DNA from: Gloeophyllum trabeum ATCC 11539
Lineage: Eukaryota; Basidiomycota; Agaricomycetes; Gloeophyllales; Gloeophyllaceae
Assembly: GCF_000344685.1 (NCBI RefSeq)
Contig: NW_006920411.1
Location: 2,605,910-2,669,909 of the forward strand
DNA length: 64,000 nt
Direction of reading: 5' to 3'
Shown: in pieces, positions 12,395 through 23,997 of the stretch
Layout of the letters: every line of letters begins with the position of its first letter
How positions within the stretch are numbered: position 1 is the stretch's first letter
Notes under the pieces: generated by a model
The model's input: the letters and a program-made list of their open reading frames with translations, nothing else
Told to the model about the DNA's origin: nothing
Database searches by the model: none
Program-made: the position numbers and the translations under genes

Positions 12395-12984
12395 GGCTGC
12401 TCGAAGAACCTCCAGTTGAGCTAGCCTCGAGTACTTGTACTCAGGGCAGGGTTCACTCAAGGTCATTCGAGAAGCAGGCGCTATCACCATCAGGCGCGAT
12501 AGGACGCGAACCAAGCGATGGTCGTTATTTCGGGATTATCGCTACACGTGATGGTGCTTCTGCCGTTGGGACGAGACTGGTGAGCGGGGACACGTACGTA
12601 CACAAAGTTTTCGAGTGGTATAGGTTGGCCAAATATCGCATAGCCAGGACAGCTATTTTACCCGTCCACGATCTCCGTTCAGCAAAACTTGGAGATTCAT
12701 ACGATGGATTCAGACGCGTGTAGCCTGGAATTCAGGCAACGTTCAATCCATGAGCCTCGGGAGGTAGCCAAAGTCGAAGGACGTCCGAAAGACACTGTTA
12801 AGTCGGAGGACGTTCGAAGTAAGTACGTCGAGCGCAGCAGTGGACGCTGTACCTGGCATGGCCGGCGGGAGGAACAGACGTCGATCTTGCGCCTCCCGTG
12901 GCTTCCACGTGCCGTCCGACAAATGGATCGGACTGCTTCAGCTCTTGCAAGTGACTTGACTCTAGCCCTACTCCAGCCCTCGCC
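12395..12984. promoter_or_regulatory. Divergent promoter region of GH20 and CTU1
   Basis: This 590 bp lies between two divergent start codons. Near 12770-12830 there are two similar copies of a GGACGTYCGAA motif (around GAAGGACGTCCGAA and GGAGGACGTTCGAA). They may be regulatory, but I cannot name a factor. No coding segment is recognised. Confidence 0.4.
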
Positions 12985-14435
12985 ATGCCCCGTCTGTGCG
13001 CTCTGTGCGCTACCCAGCGGCCCATTCTAAAGCGTCCAAAGACCGGCCAACAAATCTGCAAGACCTGCTTCTTCCATGTCTTCGAGACGGAAGTGCACAA
13101 CACTATCGTGGAGGCGCAGCTCTTCCAGCCCGGGGACAGGGTGGCTATCGGCGCATCGGGCGGGAAAGGTATGTAAGTTTACTGTCAGACGTGAAGTTGG
13201 ATGGGAATATGGATGACCGACGCAGATTCGACTGTGCTTGCACATGTGATGAAAACGCTGAATGATAGGTATAATTATGGGCTGGAGCTGTTCCTGCTCT
13301 CGATCGACGAGGGGATAACTGGCTACCGAGACGACTCGCTCGAGGTACGGGCTTTGGTTCCGCTGAACCGTGTGCATTTCTTTTCAACTCAACCTACTAC
13401 CCCCTTGTGACAGACAGTCAAGCAAAACCAGAAGGAATACAATCTGCCGCTCAAGATCCTATCGTACAACGAGCTGTATGGCTGGACAATGGACTCGATT
13501 GTGGAGGCAGTAGGTCGGAAGAATAACTGCACGTTCTGCGGTGTATTCCGTCGCCAGGCACTCGACCGCGGTGCTGCCATGTTGGGTGTAGACCATATCG
13601 TAACTGGGCATAACGCGGACGACGTTGCGGAGACTGTGTTGATGAACAGTGAGTATTCCATTATCTCCTGAGTGGGATTGTAGAAATTCATATATGTTTC
13701 GTCAGTTATGCGTGGAGACATCGCGAGACTGGGCCGCTGTACGGCCATCTGTACGAAGGGAGAGGACACCATCAAAAGGTCGAAGCCATTCAAATACACT
13801 TATGAGAAGGAGATCGTCATGTAAGCACATATACGTCGCAACATATCCACCAGCCTGACCCAGATTAACCAGGTACGCCTACTTCAAGCACCTCACGTAC
13901 TTCTCCACAGAATGTATTTACTCCCCGGACGCGTACCGCGGCCACGCGCGGTCATTCCTCAAACTTCTCGAGGCAGCGCGACCCAGTGCGATCATCGACA
14001 TTATATACTCCGGTGAGGCGTGTGAGGTTAGTGAGGAGGCTACCAAGGAGCTCAAGGAGCGGAGTACGTGTCGATATATTATTCTTTGGATTCTGACTGA
14101 ACGAGTATCGATGAATAGAGACATGCAAGAGGTGCGGGTACATGTCCTCCAATGACTTGTGTAAGGCGTGCACATTGCTTGAAGGACTAGAAAGAGGGAT
14201 GGCTAGTGCTGGGATCGTCAGTATCCATTTTTCTCATTAATGACACTTCCCTGACATAGCCTTTCAGACGGATCGAGGAAGGAAGCAGTTGGAGGCTTCA
14301 GGGCCTGCTCCAGACGGCCTGCGCACAATCCCCTTCTTCCAGATGAATGCCCAGTCCCCTTCCCAGTCAGCCCCAGATGATGGTCGGGATTCCGCCCCAC
14401 CGATGCCAGCGGTGGTTGGGGTCGAGGCAGGTTGA
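12985..14435 (+). CDS. CTU1: Cytoplasmic tRNA 2-thiolation protein 1 (Ncs6/Ctu1)
   Basis: This is the catalytic subunit of the Ncs6-Ncs2 complex, which thiolates U34 of tRNA-Lys, -Glu and -Gln using sulfur passed from Urm1. The start at 12985 gives [18 protein letters not shown], with the first zinc cysteines continuing in [11 protein letters not shown]. The PP-loop ATPase motif [12 protein letters not shown] is completed across an intron. [35 protein letters not shown] and [20 protein letters not shown] are family signatures. The C-terminal zinc site is [23 protein letters not shown]. The tail continues to a TGA at 14433-14435. Five or six short introns are present; one uses a GTCAGT donor. 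All motifs are intact. Confidence 0.94.
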
Positions 14436-14844
14436 GTTCAGATACTCAACCATTCAGATTTCATTCTGGGATTCTGAGGGCGCCGTTCATCTCGGTCATG
14501 ATAGGGCCGCTGGAGCTCATGTATCATTAATTTGGGTTTGCTGTATCATTCAATAGTCCCCTCATTCCTTAGAAGAGTGTATCTATTAGCGGGTGATGAT
14601 CATGGATAATGCATCCAATGGAATATGCACCGTACTACATTCTTCAATTAGACAGTTTGTACGGCCGTAACGTAGGCCTGGGTCCTTGCTGGGTCCGGTT
14701 ACTTGTCGGGCGCCTCTGCATGTGAATGCGACTAAGAGCCAATCAGGTTGCGTTGAATCAGCGGCTTTGATCCGCGGCCAATGTCCGTTACCCCGCACTC
14801 AAGCTCATGCTCGGGCAACGTCCGGTCTACAACTTCAGACCGCC
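14436..14844. promoter_or_regulatory. CTU1 3' flank and promoter of the acyl-CoA dehydrogenase
   Basis: This is 409 bp between two same-strand genes. No coding or RNA gene is seen; it should hold the CTU1 terminator and the promoter of the next gene. Confidence 0.4.
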
Positions 14845-17043
14845 ATGAGCGCCCCCAAAACCCTCAAGACGTTCACGCTCGAGGACGTCGCAAAGGTACG
14901 TGCTTTAGTCCTTGTAGTGGCTGAGTTTTATCTGATACCAGCTTGGGGCGTTAGCATAACAAGGAGGGGGATCTAGTGCGTAACGCGTAGTTCTAACCGT
15001 AGCGCTGGTGTATCTGACGGTGCTGCAGTGGATTGTCATTGATTCCAAAGTCTACGATGTATCCCGGTTCGCGGACCTTCACCCGGGAGGGGCGTCCGTA
15101 TTCTACGTACCCGCCGTCGGTGAGCCCTCTGCTTGTCCCTCCCACAGCCCAACCTACCACCACCCTTCCGTCTCACAGCTGGCCAAGACGCCACGCAAGT
15201 CTTCTTCGGCCTCCACCGACATGAAGTGCTCCTCCGCCCCCAATACGCGCGCCTGCAAATCGGCACGATAGCCGGCCAGGAGGAGACGATCAAGCCGCTC
15301 GCGGCGGGCGAGACGTCCCAGGTCCCGTACGCCGAGCCCACCTGGCTGTCGAACGGGTTCCACAGCCCGTACTATACGGACAGCCATAGACGGTTCCAGC
15401 GGGAGGTGCGTAAGTTCTTCGTGGAGGTGGTGCAGCCGGACGCGCTCCGGTGCGAGGAGAATGGGAAGAGGATTAGCCAGGAGGTCGTGGATAAACTTGC
15501 GTGAGTCGTCTTCAGATCGACAACGAGTCTCATTGCTGATGGGAAAGCGGGTAGGGAGACAAATATCATTGCCATGCGCCTTGGCCCCGGGAAGCACTTA
15601 CAAGGCCGGACATTGATGGGAGGAATCGTCAAAGCAGAGGAATTCGATTACTTCCACGAGGTAATGCTAGCTGCAGTCATCTCCTGGTGCCACTTTTAAA
15701 GCATCCAACGTTTTCCTGCTCAGTTGATCATAAACCTGGAAGTCGGTCGCCTGGGTACGCGAGGTTATGTCGACGGGTTATTGGCAGGCATTGTCATCGG
15801 TCTCCCGCCCGTCCTAAACTACGGGTCGCCGGAGCTGCAGGCAGCTGTGGTGCCCGACGTGCTTGCTGGGAAGAAATTTGTCGCGCTGGCAATTAGTGAG
15901 GCCTTTGCTGGGAGTGATGTTGCTGGGCTCCAGACGACGGCGGAGAAGGACGGTGATCATTGGGTAATCTCGGGGACCAAAAAGTTAGTGGAGGTTCCTC
16001 GATACGTTGCCGCCGACTGACGACGAGTTACAGGTGGATCACGAACGGTACCTTCGCGGATTACTTCACGACAGGATGTAGAACTGAGGTAGACGAAACT
16101 CATTGTCGGGATGCCATCATACTGATGCGTCGCGTTATGCAGGGCGGTTTCACTGTCATTCTCATCCCACGAGGCGAAGGTGTCTCCACAAAGGGTATTA
16201 AGACATCCTACTCCTCTGCAGCCGGAACAGCATATGTCACCTTCGACCGCGTCCGCGTGCCAATCGGTAACACACTGGGCAAGGTCGGCGGCGGCCTCGG
16301 GGTCATCCTGAGCAACTTCAACCACGAGCGGTGGATGGTGACCACGACGAGCGTCGGCGCGCAGCGCATGATCCTCGAGGAGTGTCTGAAGTCCGTATTA
16401 TTTATTATTCATTATGCACCACCTGCCCTCGGAACTCGGGGCTGATCGTGAATAATCTATCTAGATGGTCGAACCAGCGGATGGTATTCGGCAAACCCCT
16501 GGTCTCGCAGGCGGTCATCCGGGCGAAGCTCGCGAACATCATAGCCCGCGTGGAGGGGTGCCAGAACTGGCTCGAGTCCGTTACCCACCAGATGAACAAC
16601 GTGTGTATACTACCCACTCCGCTTCCCAGATTCCTGCATGTTGAGTCAACGGGCGCCCACAGATGTCGTACGCGCAGCAGGCCGATAAGCTAGCCGGGCC
16701 CATTGGGCTTCTCAAACAGTACGTGCAGAGGCCCCAAGGGAAGTGCGAAGGTTAATATCCGGATGTCTGGACAGGTTCGTATCGCGCACTGGCCGTGAGA
16801 CGGCCGAGGATGCCACGCAGATATTCGGCGGCCGGGGGATTACGGTGGGTGGGATGGGCAAGTACATTGAAAACGTAAGTGTCCCCCAGACGCGTGCTTT
16901 CGGTGGTATTGACGTTGTTGTGTGGTACACAGTACCATCGCACGTCGCCGTACGATGCGATCCTGGCTGGTGCGGAGGACGTACTCGGAGACCTGGGCGT
17001 GAGACAGGCGATTAAAAAGATGCCGAAGAATGCGAGGTTGTAG
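14845..17043 (+). CDS. Cytochrome b5 - acyl-CoA dehydrogenase fusion
   Basis: This protein joins an N-terminal cytochrome b5 heme domain to an acyl-CoA dehydrogenase. The start at 14845 gives MSAPKTLKTFTLEDVAK, spliced to HNKEGDL and WIVIDSKVYDVSRFADLHPGG. HPGG carries the first axial His, and GLHRHEVL carries the second. The dehydrogenase part includes LEVGRLGTRGYVDGLLAG, ALAISEAFAGSDVAGLQTTA (FAD and substrate loop), WVISGTKKWITNGTFADYF, YVTFDRVRVPIGNTLG, NFNHERWM, WSNQRMVFGKPL and DATQIFGGRGITVGGMG. It ends PKNARL at 17041-17043. Such fusions are known in fungi. The b5 domain presumably takes or passes electrons in place of, or beside, ETF. The acyl substrate is not predictable from the sequence. 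Confidence 0.88.
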
Positions 17044-17833
17044 GAGTGCTTGAGGCAGTAGAACGTTGACGGTTGCGGTGCTGTATCTATTGCTTGCTTA
17101 AATGGATCTGGATTCTAAGCTGTAGCCTGTCCGTTCGCGGTTGATATTGCTATGGACCCATTAAATGTGATTCAGGATATTGTCGGTCGAACGCGGCGCA
17201 ACTAGATACGTGTGTCGAATCGCTGCCCATGAGACACCGGTAGTCAACCGGGCGAGCGCCGACGAGGATGTGGCTGAACCGTCGGAAATCGAGAAGAAGA
17301 AGGTATAGCTGCAACGTTGTATTAGCCATTCTCTGCACTCAGCCTCCGTGGGTGGTCCGGTGGGTGGCCGAAAGAGGTAAAGAGCATACTGAATATGGGA
17401 TCGCTGGCCGCATCAGCGCCCCCGAGCCCGAGTCGCCCGAGAACTGACCGACAGTTCGCCTCGTGCTCACCCATAAACTTGCCTTTTCGAGCTTGAAACC
17501 GTCGGACAACCGTCGGAAAACCTTGTCGAAGATACCTTCTCGATTTCCGACGGTTCAGCCACATCCTCGTCGGCGCTCGCCCGGTGAAGTGACGGCGGTT
17601 TTCACCATTGGAAATTGGTTATATTGTGGTCATTCTCGTTCGTTGGTCTGTCAGTACTATAGCAAACGCAGAACGGAAGTCATGGAATAGTATGGAGAAA
17701 TGACGCATTAACTGCCATTCTGAAGATTACAGCGATATACTTTTTCCTACCGAGGCTAAGATATACAACATAAGATATACTTGGAAGGTTGTCTATGAGA
17801 GAACGCGGTCGTAGTGCACAGCCGGTATTAGTA
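17044..17833. other. Convergent intergenic region containing a fold-back repeat
   Basis: This 790 bp lies between the 3' ends of the acyl-CoA dehydrogenase and the mitochondrial carrier. It contains the inverted repeat listed separately at 17247-17585. I see no gene here. Confidence 0.5.
17247..17585. repeat. Imperfect inverted repeat (fold-back element)
   Basis: The left arm at 17247-17306 (starts ACCGGGCGAGCGCCGACG) is the reverse complement of the right arm at 17532-17585. The only difference I see is a 6-base AAGAAG-type insertion in the left arm. The arms are 60 and 54 bp and the spacer is 225 bp. The spacer carries two further copies of ACCGTCGGA, which also occurs inside the arms. The total size of about 340 bp and the intergenic site fit a small non-autonomous fold-back or MITE-like element. 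No clear target-site duplication is visible. Confidence 0.75.
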
Positions 17834-19056
17834 TTAGCTCGCTCTCCTGGCTTCCCGCTTTGTAGCAGTAGTCCGTAATAGCCATGCAAGGTTCTCATAG
17901 ACGACAAAGGTGACGCACGTCCCGGGCAAGACGCGGACGAGGTTCGTCCCTAGTCCGCGATAGAAGCCTTTGACACCCTCTTCCCGGAATGTACGAGATA
18001 TGCAGGCGGGTATCGTTGGATATAGGTGAGCTGTAGCGTTATTCTAGAGAGGAATTAGTAGGCTCCCAGATACTGAGGACCGGATGTCTACTCGCCTGTA
18101 TTCGAGACCGCACAACCTGATAGGGATACGTTGCGGTCAGGGCAAAGAGCTTGCTGGCACCAGACATGATCGTATAAGCTGTGTTGGACTAGATAACGAT
18201 GTCACACATCATCAATGCACCCTCGTGCAAAGAGCTTACTAGTTTGTCATCTGCGGCCGTGTATTCTCTTCCAGACTTCACGAAGCTTGCACGTTTCCTC
18301 TCGAAACCCCACTGCTTCATCTTCTCATATGCCATGAACTGCAGGGCCCCATTGCCTACGCCGACAAGGGCGAGAGTTGTCCCGCGCCACAGGCCTTTCC
18401 AGCCTTCCGTCTGCACGATGGAGGTCAACCCATCTGGAAATTACTTGCTCAGCAGCAAACCCACTGCTTATGACACCAGTACTCACGCCATAGACCCCGG
18501 TAGGCCATAGGAGAGTCTGCCCGCGTCGTGAACATACGAACTTTCACCACCCATATAGGATTAGTCATGACTGCGGTTACAGCGCCTGCACGGTACCATC
18601 AGCAAAGCCATGGAGGAAATGCGGAGAAATTGCGAACTCGCTTCCGCAGAGCATAGGAGGTATTGTCCTGCAGACATCTGGTAATTGACGTCGTCTCCAG
18701 CGGTCCTTTTCTTCAGCATATTATAACTTGGGCCGCGTTAAGACTATTGCAGCGTAAGATATGGATGGTGTAGCTCACAAGAGGAAATAAAACCCCCAGC
18801 TTGACGCGTTCCCAGCAATGTTCGTTCCGACGCCTCTGTATAAACCCCTCCACCCCTGCGTTTCCTTGATTTCTTTCAACGAGAACCAGATTGCCCGTCC
18901 GAGGCCTCCCTTCGGAGAAGTTCTTGCGACTTGGTACTTGACCTTTAGGAGATCCAGCGGTTGCATACATAGCACCGCGACGGTACCTGCGCCGATGCCA
19001 GCCGCTGCATGGTCCAAGGCTGTTGTCGGAAAGAAACTGGGACCAGTCTGAGCCAT
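17834..19056 (-). CDS. FLX1: Mitochondrial carrier, FLX1 / folate-carrier type
   Basis: This is an inner-membrane mitochondrial carrier made of three repeats. The start at 19056 gives MAQTGPSFFPTTALDHAAAG. The first repeat has PLDLLKVKYQV and GWRGLYRGVGTNIAGNASSWG. The second has GAVTAVMTNPIWVVKVRM, and the third has PYQVVRSRIQ followed by GFYRGLGTNLVRVLPGTC. The signature motifs PIWVVK and PYQVVR, with Trp and Gln where most carriers have an acidic residue, are typical of the FAD/folate/pyrimidine-nucleotide branch (yeast Flx1, human MFT, Rim2). The LYRGVGTNIAGNASSWGFYF block points to Flx1/MFT, so the likely cargo is FAD or folate. The stop is at 17834-17836. The gene diverges from prolyl oligopeptidase. 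Confidence 0.83.
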
Positions 19057-19414
19057 GCAAGCTCACGTCGGACGGAGGCAATGGAATTTGAAGTTGCCGC
19101 CGTCCATCGACGTAAGAGCGCGCGTGCGGGACCCGGATCACCCCCTCCCAGGAGGCGGGGCAGCAGTTTCCCAACGTTTGGGAATGTCGCGACCTTCGAG
19201 GTCGGAAGAGCCTAGGCCCAGCACAGATTCGCTGAGTTTACACGCGTTTTGCTATGGAAAGCAGAGTGTATCTCGAGGTGAGACCTTTTGTCGCAAAATA
19301 ACCATTGCGGTGCACGCGTCTCTGAAATCCATGCCCTGAATTACCATTCTAGCCCTCCGGTCCCCTCTCTTGGCTTCGGAGACTGTCCAGTTGACATAAA
19401 AAGCCTTAAAGCAC
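19057..19414. promoter_or_regulatory. Divergent promoter of FLX1-like carrier and prolyl oligopeptidase
   Basis: This 358 bp lies between two divergent ATG codons. No specific element was recognised. Confidence 0.4.
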
Positions 19415-22400
19415 ATGATAGCTCTATCATGCGTCCGCCCCTTCCGCCATCTACTCAGTCTGCGAAATAGTGCCTTTGGTATCGCGAAAAGATCTCTCTC
19501 AACTACTACTATGACTCCCACCGCATGGACCCCAAACCGGTATCCCGCCACTCGCCGTACTGACCACTTCGACGTGTACAAGAGCGAGGCAAAGGGCGAA
19601 GTCCGCGTCCATGACCCTTATGTGTGGCTCGAGCAGCAGTCCGATGAAAGAGATCAGTGGATAGACACCCAACAGGCATTTACCCGGTCTTATCTAGACC
19701 AGAACCCCGACCGCCAGAAACTGGAAGATGAGATCAGGAAGAACACAGACTACGAAAAGGTATGAAGCGCTGTTTTGACGCTAGAGCAGGTACTAAAAAC
19801 TCGGTGCACTTAGTTTACGCCTCCTAGTCTAAAGGATGACGGACGGTACTATTGGTTCTACAACAGCGGGTTGCAGGCCCAAAACGGTAAGGCCGGATCT
19901 CGCATCCCGTAGACTTTTGATCCGAGCTCTCCGTCAAGTCGTATACCGGTCCAAAGATACTTCTCTCCCCGACTTCTCAAAAGTCGAAGGCGCCGGGGGC
20001 GAAGTGTTCTTCGACGTGAGCCAGGCCTTTTCCACGCATATAATCGTTCTGACCTGGCCGGCCATCCTTCAAGCCCAATCTGCTCGCCGCTGATGGCACT
20101 GCTTCTCTCGCGACCTCCTCCTTCTCGAAGTCCGGTGAGCTATTCGCGTATGGCGTATCTCGTTCCGTGAGTTTGTCGGGGTTTCCCGAGACCAGTATGG
20201 ACAGAACGAAACACTGACTGTTCTCTAGGGCAGCGATTTCTGCACTATCTATGTTCGACCTACGTCCTCTCCCTTCGCTGAAGTGAATGGCAAGGGCCCG
20301 GACCACAATGACCCCAAGGACGGTGGTCGGCTAAGCGACGAGATTCGGTTTGTCAAGTTTTCCGGCATTGTATGGACTCATGACTCCAAGGGCTTTTTCT
20401 ACCAAGTTTGTGGCAACTATGATACACCGGAGTACGCTGCCTATACTAATCGCTTTTGTAACAGCGCTACCCTGAACGCCAGACTAACGGTTCTTCAGCG
20501 GAAGAACAGATCGGCATCGAGACTGAAGATGATAAGAACGCTATGGTCTTTTACCACCGTATTGGCACACCTCAGTGTAGAGCCGTCCCATCCGCCTTTC
20601 TTCACTGTCTTCACTGAGTTAATTATGTCCCTGCAGCGGAAGACATATTAGTTATGAAAAGTGACGAAAACCCGGAGTGGATGTTTTCCACCGAGGTCAG
20701 CGAGATGGACGGCAAATATCTGTCTCTTTACATTAACCGTGACACTGCACGAGTGAGTACTTTGCTACAGAATCTTGGCATACATGACTTATCCAAGCAT
20801 TCAGAAAAACATGCTCTGGATAGCCGATTTAGAGGAGAATGAAATCGGTCCAAACATGAAGTGGACGAAGCTCGTCGACGAATTTGACGCAGAATTTGAC
20901 GTGTAAGCACGATGTCGTCGCCTTCTGGTCTCCGAGTATTTACCATCGCTTTCTAGCATCGCCAACGATGGTACCAAACTTTATATCCGCACAAATAAGG
21001 ATGCGCCGATGTACAAAGTGGTTACATGCGACCTGGCTCATCCGAAGGGCGAATACAAAGAATTTATCCCCGAGGACAAGAATGCTAAGCTGGAAGCGAT
21101 CAAGGCTGTGGGCGGCGATAACTTCGCCTTGATTTACAAACGCAATGTAGGCACTAATCATCCCGATACAGGTATAAGAGTTCTTCCCATCATTTACGCC
21201 TTTGCGCATAGGTCCAGGATGAGATATATGTTCGTTCAATGGCCGAGGGGGCACCGCTCATTCGAGTTGCCGCCGATTTTGTCGGCACCACATATCTTTA
21301 TGGACGCCGCTCCCATCCGCATGTCATGGCCACTCTGACGGGCTTTACTAACCCCGCCATTCATGCTATGTATGATTTCACTGAAAAAGATGAAGCCAAG
21401 CGGTGGAGAATCCTGAAGACTACTACCGTCGCAGGGATCGTGGCGGACGACTTCGTGGCTGAGCAAGTGTGGTACACGAGCAAAGATGGAACGAGGGTAC
21501 CCATGTTTATAGTGCGGCTGAAAACAACAAAACTGGACGGTACCGCCCCGGCCATACAATATGGTGCGAATGAGGGTCTTCCATTTCGGTAGGCTCAGAC
21601 TCTGACAAGTATTGAAGGGTACGGTGGTTTCAGTATCTCCATTGTCCCCTTCTTCAATCCTGGGATGCTCACTTTCCTGCAAAACTACAATGCCATTCTT
21701 GCTGTGCCTAATATTCGCGGCGGCGGAGAGTTCGGAGAGGCATGGCACTTGGCCGGGGTCCGAGAGCGAAGAGTCAGTGCCGCTGCTCGCCACAACTAAG
21801 CCATGTTGACATTGATAACAATGAATAGGTCAACGCGTATGACGACTTCATTGCAGCAACGTGCGTTCTGCCTGCTTTACGTCGAGATGTTTCCATCTAA
21901 TGATATCTGTTTTGCAGAGAATTCCTGGTGAAAAATAAGTACGCCGCGCCTGGCAAAGTTGCCATCAACGGAGGTTCTAATGGAGGTGTGTCCCTGACAT
22001 TGCGAGTGCTACTCAAGGAGATGCGTTGAACTTTTCCCTGCGGTCCAGGCTTGCTAGTCGCCGCATGTGCCAATCGCGCTCCGCAAGATACATTTGGCGC
22101 AGTTGTTTCGGAAGTTGGCGTGCATGATCTGCTCAAGGTTTGTTACTCTTTCTATGCCCCATGTCCCTGACTCACGGTTGGCTCTACCAAGTACGCCGAT
22201 TTTACGATTGGTCAGTGCTGTTCTATCCTGGTGCAGACACAAATAGCATTGACCAATGACTTTAGGGAAGGCCTGGGTATCCGATTTCGGGGACCCCAAG
22301 GACCCTCATGACTTCGATTTTATCTATCCGATCTCGCCTCTGCATAATGTGTCGCCAGACAAGACGTTGCCACCGACGATACTCCTAACTGCCGATCGTG

Positions 22401-22732
22401 CGTATCGTTTCCTCCCCGTGACGCATTTCATTAACACAACCTTCATGAATAACCGGCAGATGATGACCGCGTGGTTCCTCTACACTCATTCAAGTTCGCA
22501 GCGACTTTACAGCACACGCTTCCTCACAATCCACACCCCTTGGTGATCCGCATAGACAAGAAAGCCGGCCATGGAGCTGGAAAGGCCACGGCACAACGGT
22601 GCGCCTTCTTTTCTGAGCATGCGTCGATTACAAGATTTCTCATGGCGAATCCGAATGGACAGGATCAAGGAATGGGCGGACAAATGGGGTTTCGTTGCCC
22701 AATCTCTGGGACTCACTTGGAGAGGTAGATAG
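19415..22732 (+). CDS. Prolyl oligopeptidase (S9A)
   Basis: This serine peptidase cuts short peptides after proline. Family N-terminal sequence begins at the ATG at 19511 ([20 protein letters not shown]). The same frame extends to an ATG at 19415, adding about 32 residues ([17 protein letters not shown], later RSLSTTT) that resemble a mitochondrial presequence. [18 protein letters not shown] and the beta-propeller follow. The hydrolase domain carries [13 protein letters not shown], catalytic Ser in [18 protein letters not shown], Asp in [18 protein letters not shown] and His in [12 protein letters not shown]. The final exon [22 protein letters not shown] is joined by an intron that must end at the CAG before GATCAAG (22612-22662 region). 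The stop is at 22730-22732. More than ten introns are present. It looks like the housekeeping enzyme; no MSDIN-type peptide precursor lies nearby. Confidence 0.92.
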
Positions 22733-22951
22733 GGTCCTACGACGTGCGTTGTACGGCATGCCGATTGATCTCCAACGAAGGTTTGTCGCGGCAGCGCGAC
22801 TCGGCCGAGGGTTTGCGAGCGTCGCTCTAGAATGAGCAATGATATGGCTACCTCCCCATCATATGGACACCTGCTGACTCGCGGTGCTCTCCACGGTACT
22901 TGGCTATGCAATCGATAAGAATGACAGCGGTTGTTCGCCGGCCTCGAGGCG

Positions 22952-23768
22952 TTTACGAGCTCAAGTGGGAACCTTTTCGAGGTTTGATCTCAGTTTTTAG
23001 GACACGATTCGTCTTCGATTTGGGCATGGGTGCTTAGTATGAAACGTGAGTGATCAGTGACAGAAAAAACGGATATTCTAGCGCGCACCGTTGCTGTTCT
23101 CAGTGATGTAGAAGCGGCGCAAGATCAAGATCGCTTCCTCGCGACAGTACCCGCTGGTGGCCTTGTATGCAGGGTGCTTCGGGTGGGGCAGACTGATCAT
23201 AATCTCATTCAGTCGTCATTCGGACCTTGCGTGACGACGAACCTCTCGTTCACGCCCAGGACACTTCCACACCCACCGAACCTGTCATTCTCGCATCCAA
23301 AGAAGACCTCCTTGATACCCATCTGTCGGAGCGCTGATGAGCACATAATGCATGGCTCGACTGTTACATATAGCGTTGTATCGGATAGCGGATACTCTGT
23401 GACTTCTGGGGTCAGGTCTTTGTTAGACAAAATGTAATCAATCGCCTCTAATTCCGCATGTCGCGTAGCCTGGAGGAGTAGTCCTGGTTATGCCTTACCT
23501 TCATCGATTTTATACTCATGCAAATGACACTCACATTTCTGAGTTCATTCGTCCTGTTTCGCGCTTCCGCGATCGCTCGACCGCCTCTAACGAAGACGCA
23601 TCCAACAGGCACTTCTTGCGCTGCTAATGCTTCTTCCGCCTTGTGTGATTATACGGTGAACGCGCGCGGAGCATACGGGATACAAGGGGAACACACCATC
23701 TGCATTGCGCGTCGCATCCAACTGAGATGTACACTCGCTTCTATGTCTTCGCTATCATGAGCCGCCAT
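22952..23768 (-). CDS. TAD2: tRNA-specific adenosine-34 deaminase catalytic subunit
   Basis: TAD2 with TAD3 converts A34 to inosine in the tRNA wobble position. The start at 23768 gives [20 protein letters not shown], spliced to [18 protein letters not shown]. The zinc and proton-shuttle motif HAE is in [13 protein letters not shown]. The PCxxC motif is in [19 protein letters not shown], followed by [21 protein letters not shown]. Two small 3' exons give [20 protein letters not shown] and [20 protein letters not shown], the usual C terminus, with TAA at 22952-22954. The protein is about 190 residues, as expected. The gene is convergent with prolyl oligopeptidase (about 220 bp apart) and divergent from the IF3-like gene. 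Confidence 0.92.
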
Positions 23769-23997
23769 GGATAATACTTGGTCCTCTGCATCCCCTCTGC
23801 AACCGGACCTCTCACAGTATACTGTTCTCGGTGCCATGGCTCGGACAGGCTCGGACGTTTATCTGGATCCTAGCACCGGTCTCTATGTTGATTGCCGGAA
23901 TTAACCGAAGACGTCTTGACGCGAGTCGTCGATCCAACCTACCTTGCGTCCAGCTCGTCCCGCAACGCGGCAGTATTCATCTGCGACATTGATCGCA

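Noticed and set aside
19415..22732. Cyclic-peptide (amatoxin-type) POPB cluster
   Set aside because: No precursor peptide gene with MSDIN-like leader nor other cluster enzymes nearby; neighbours are housekeeping genes.
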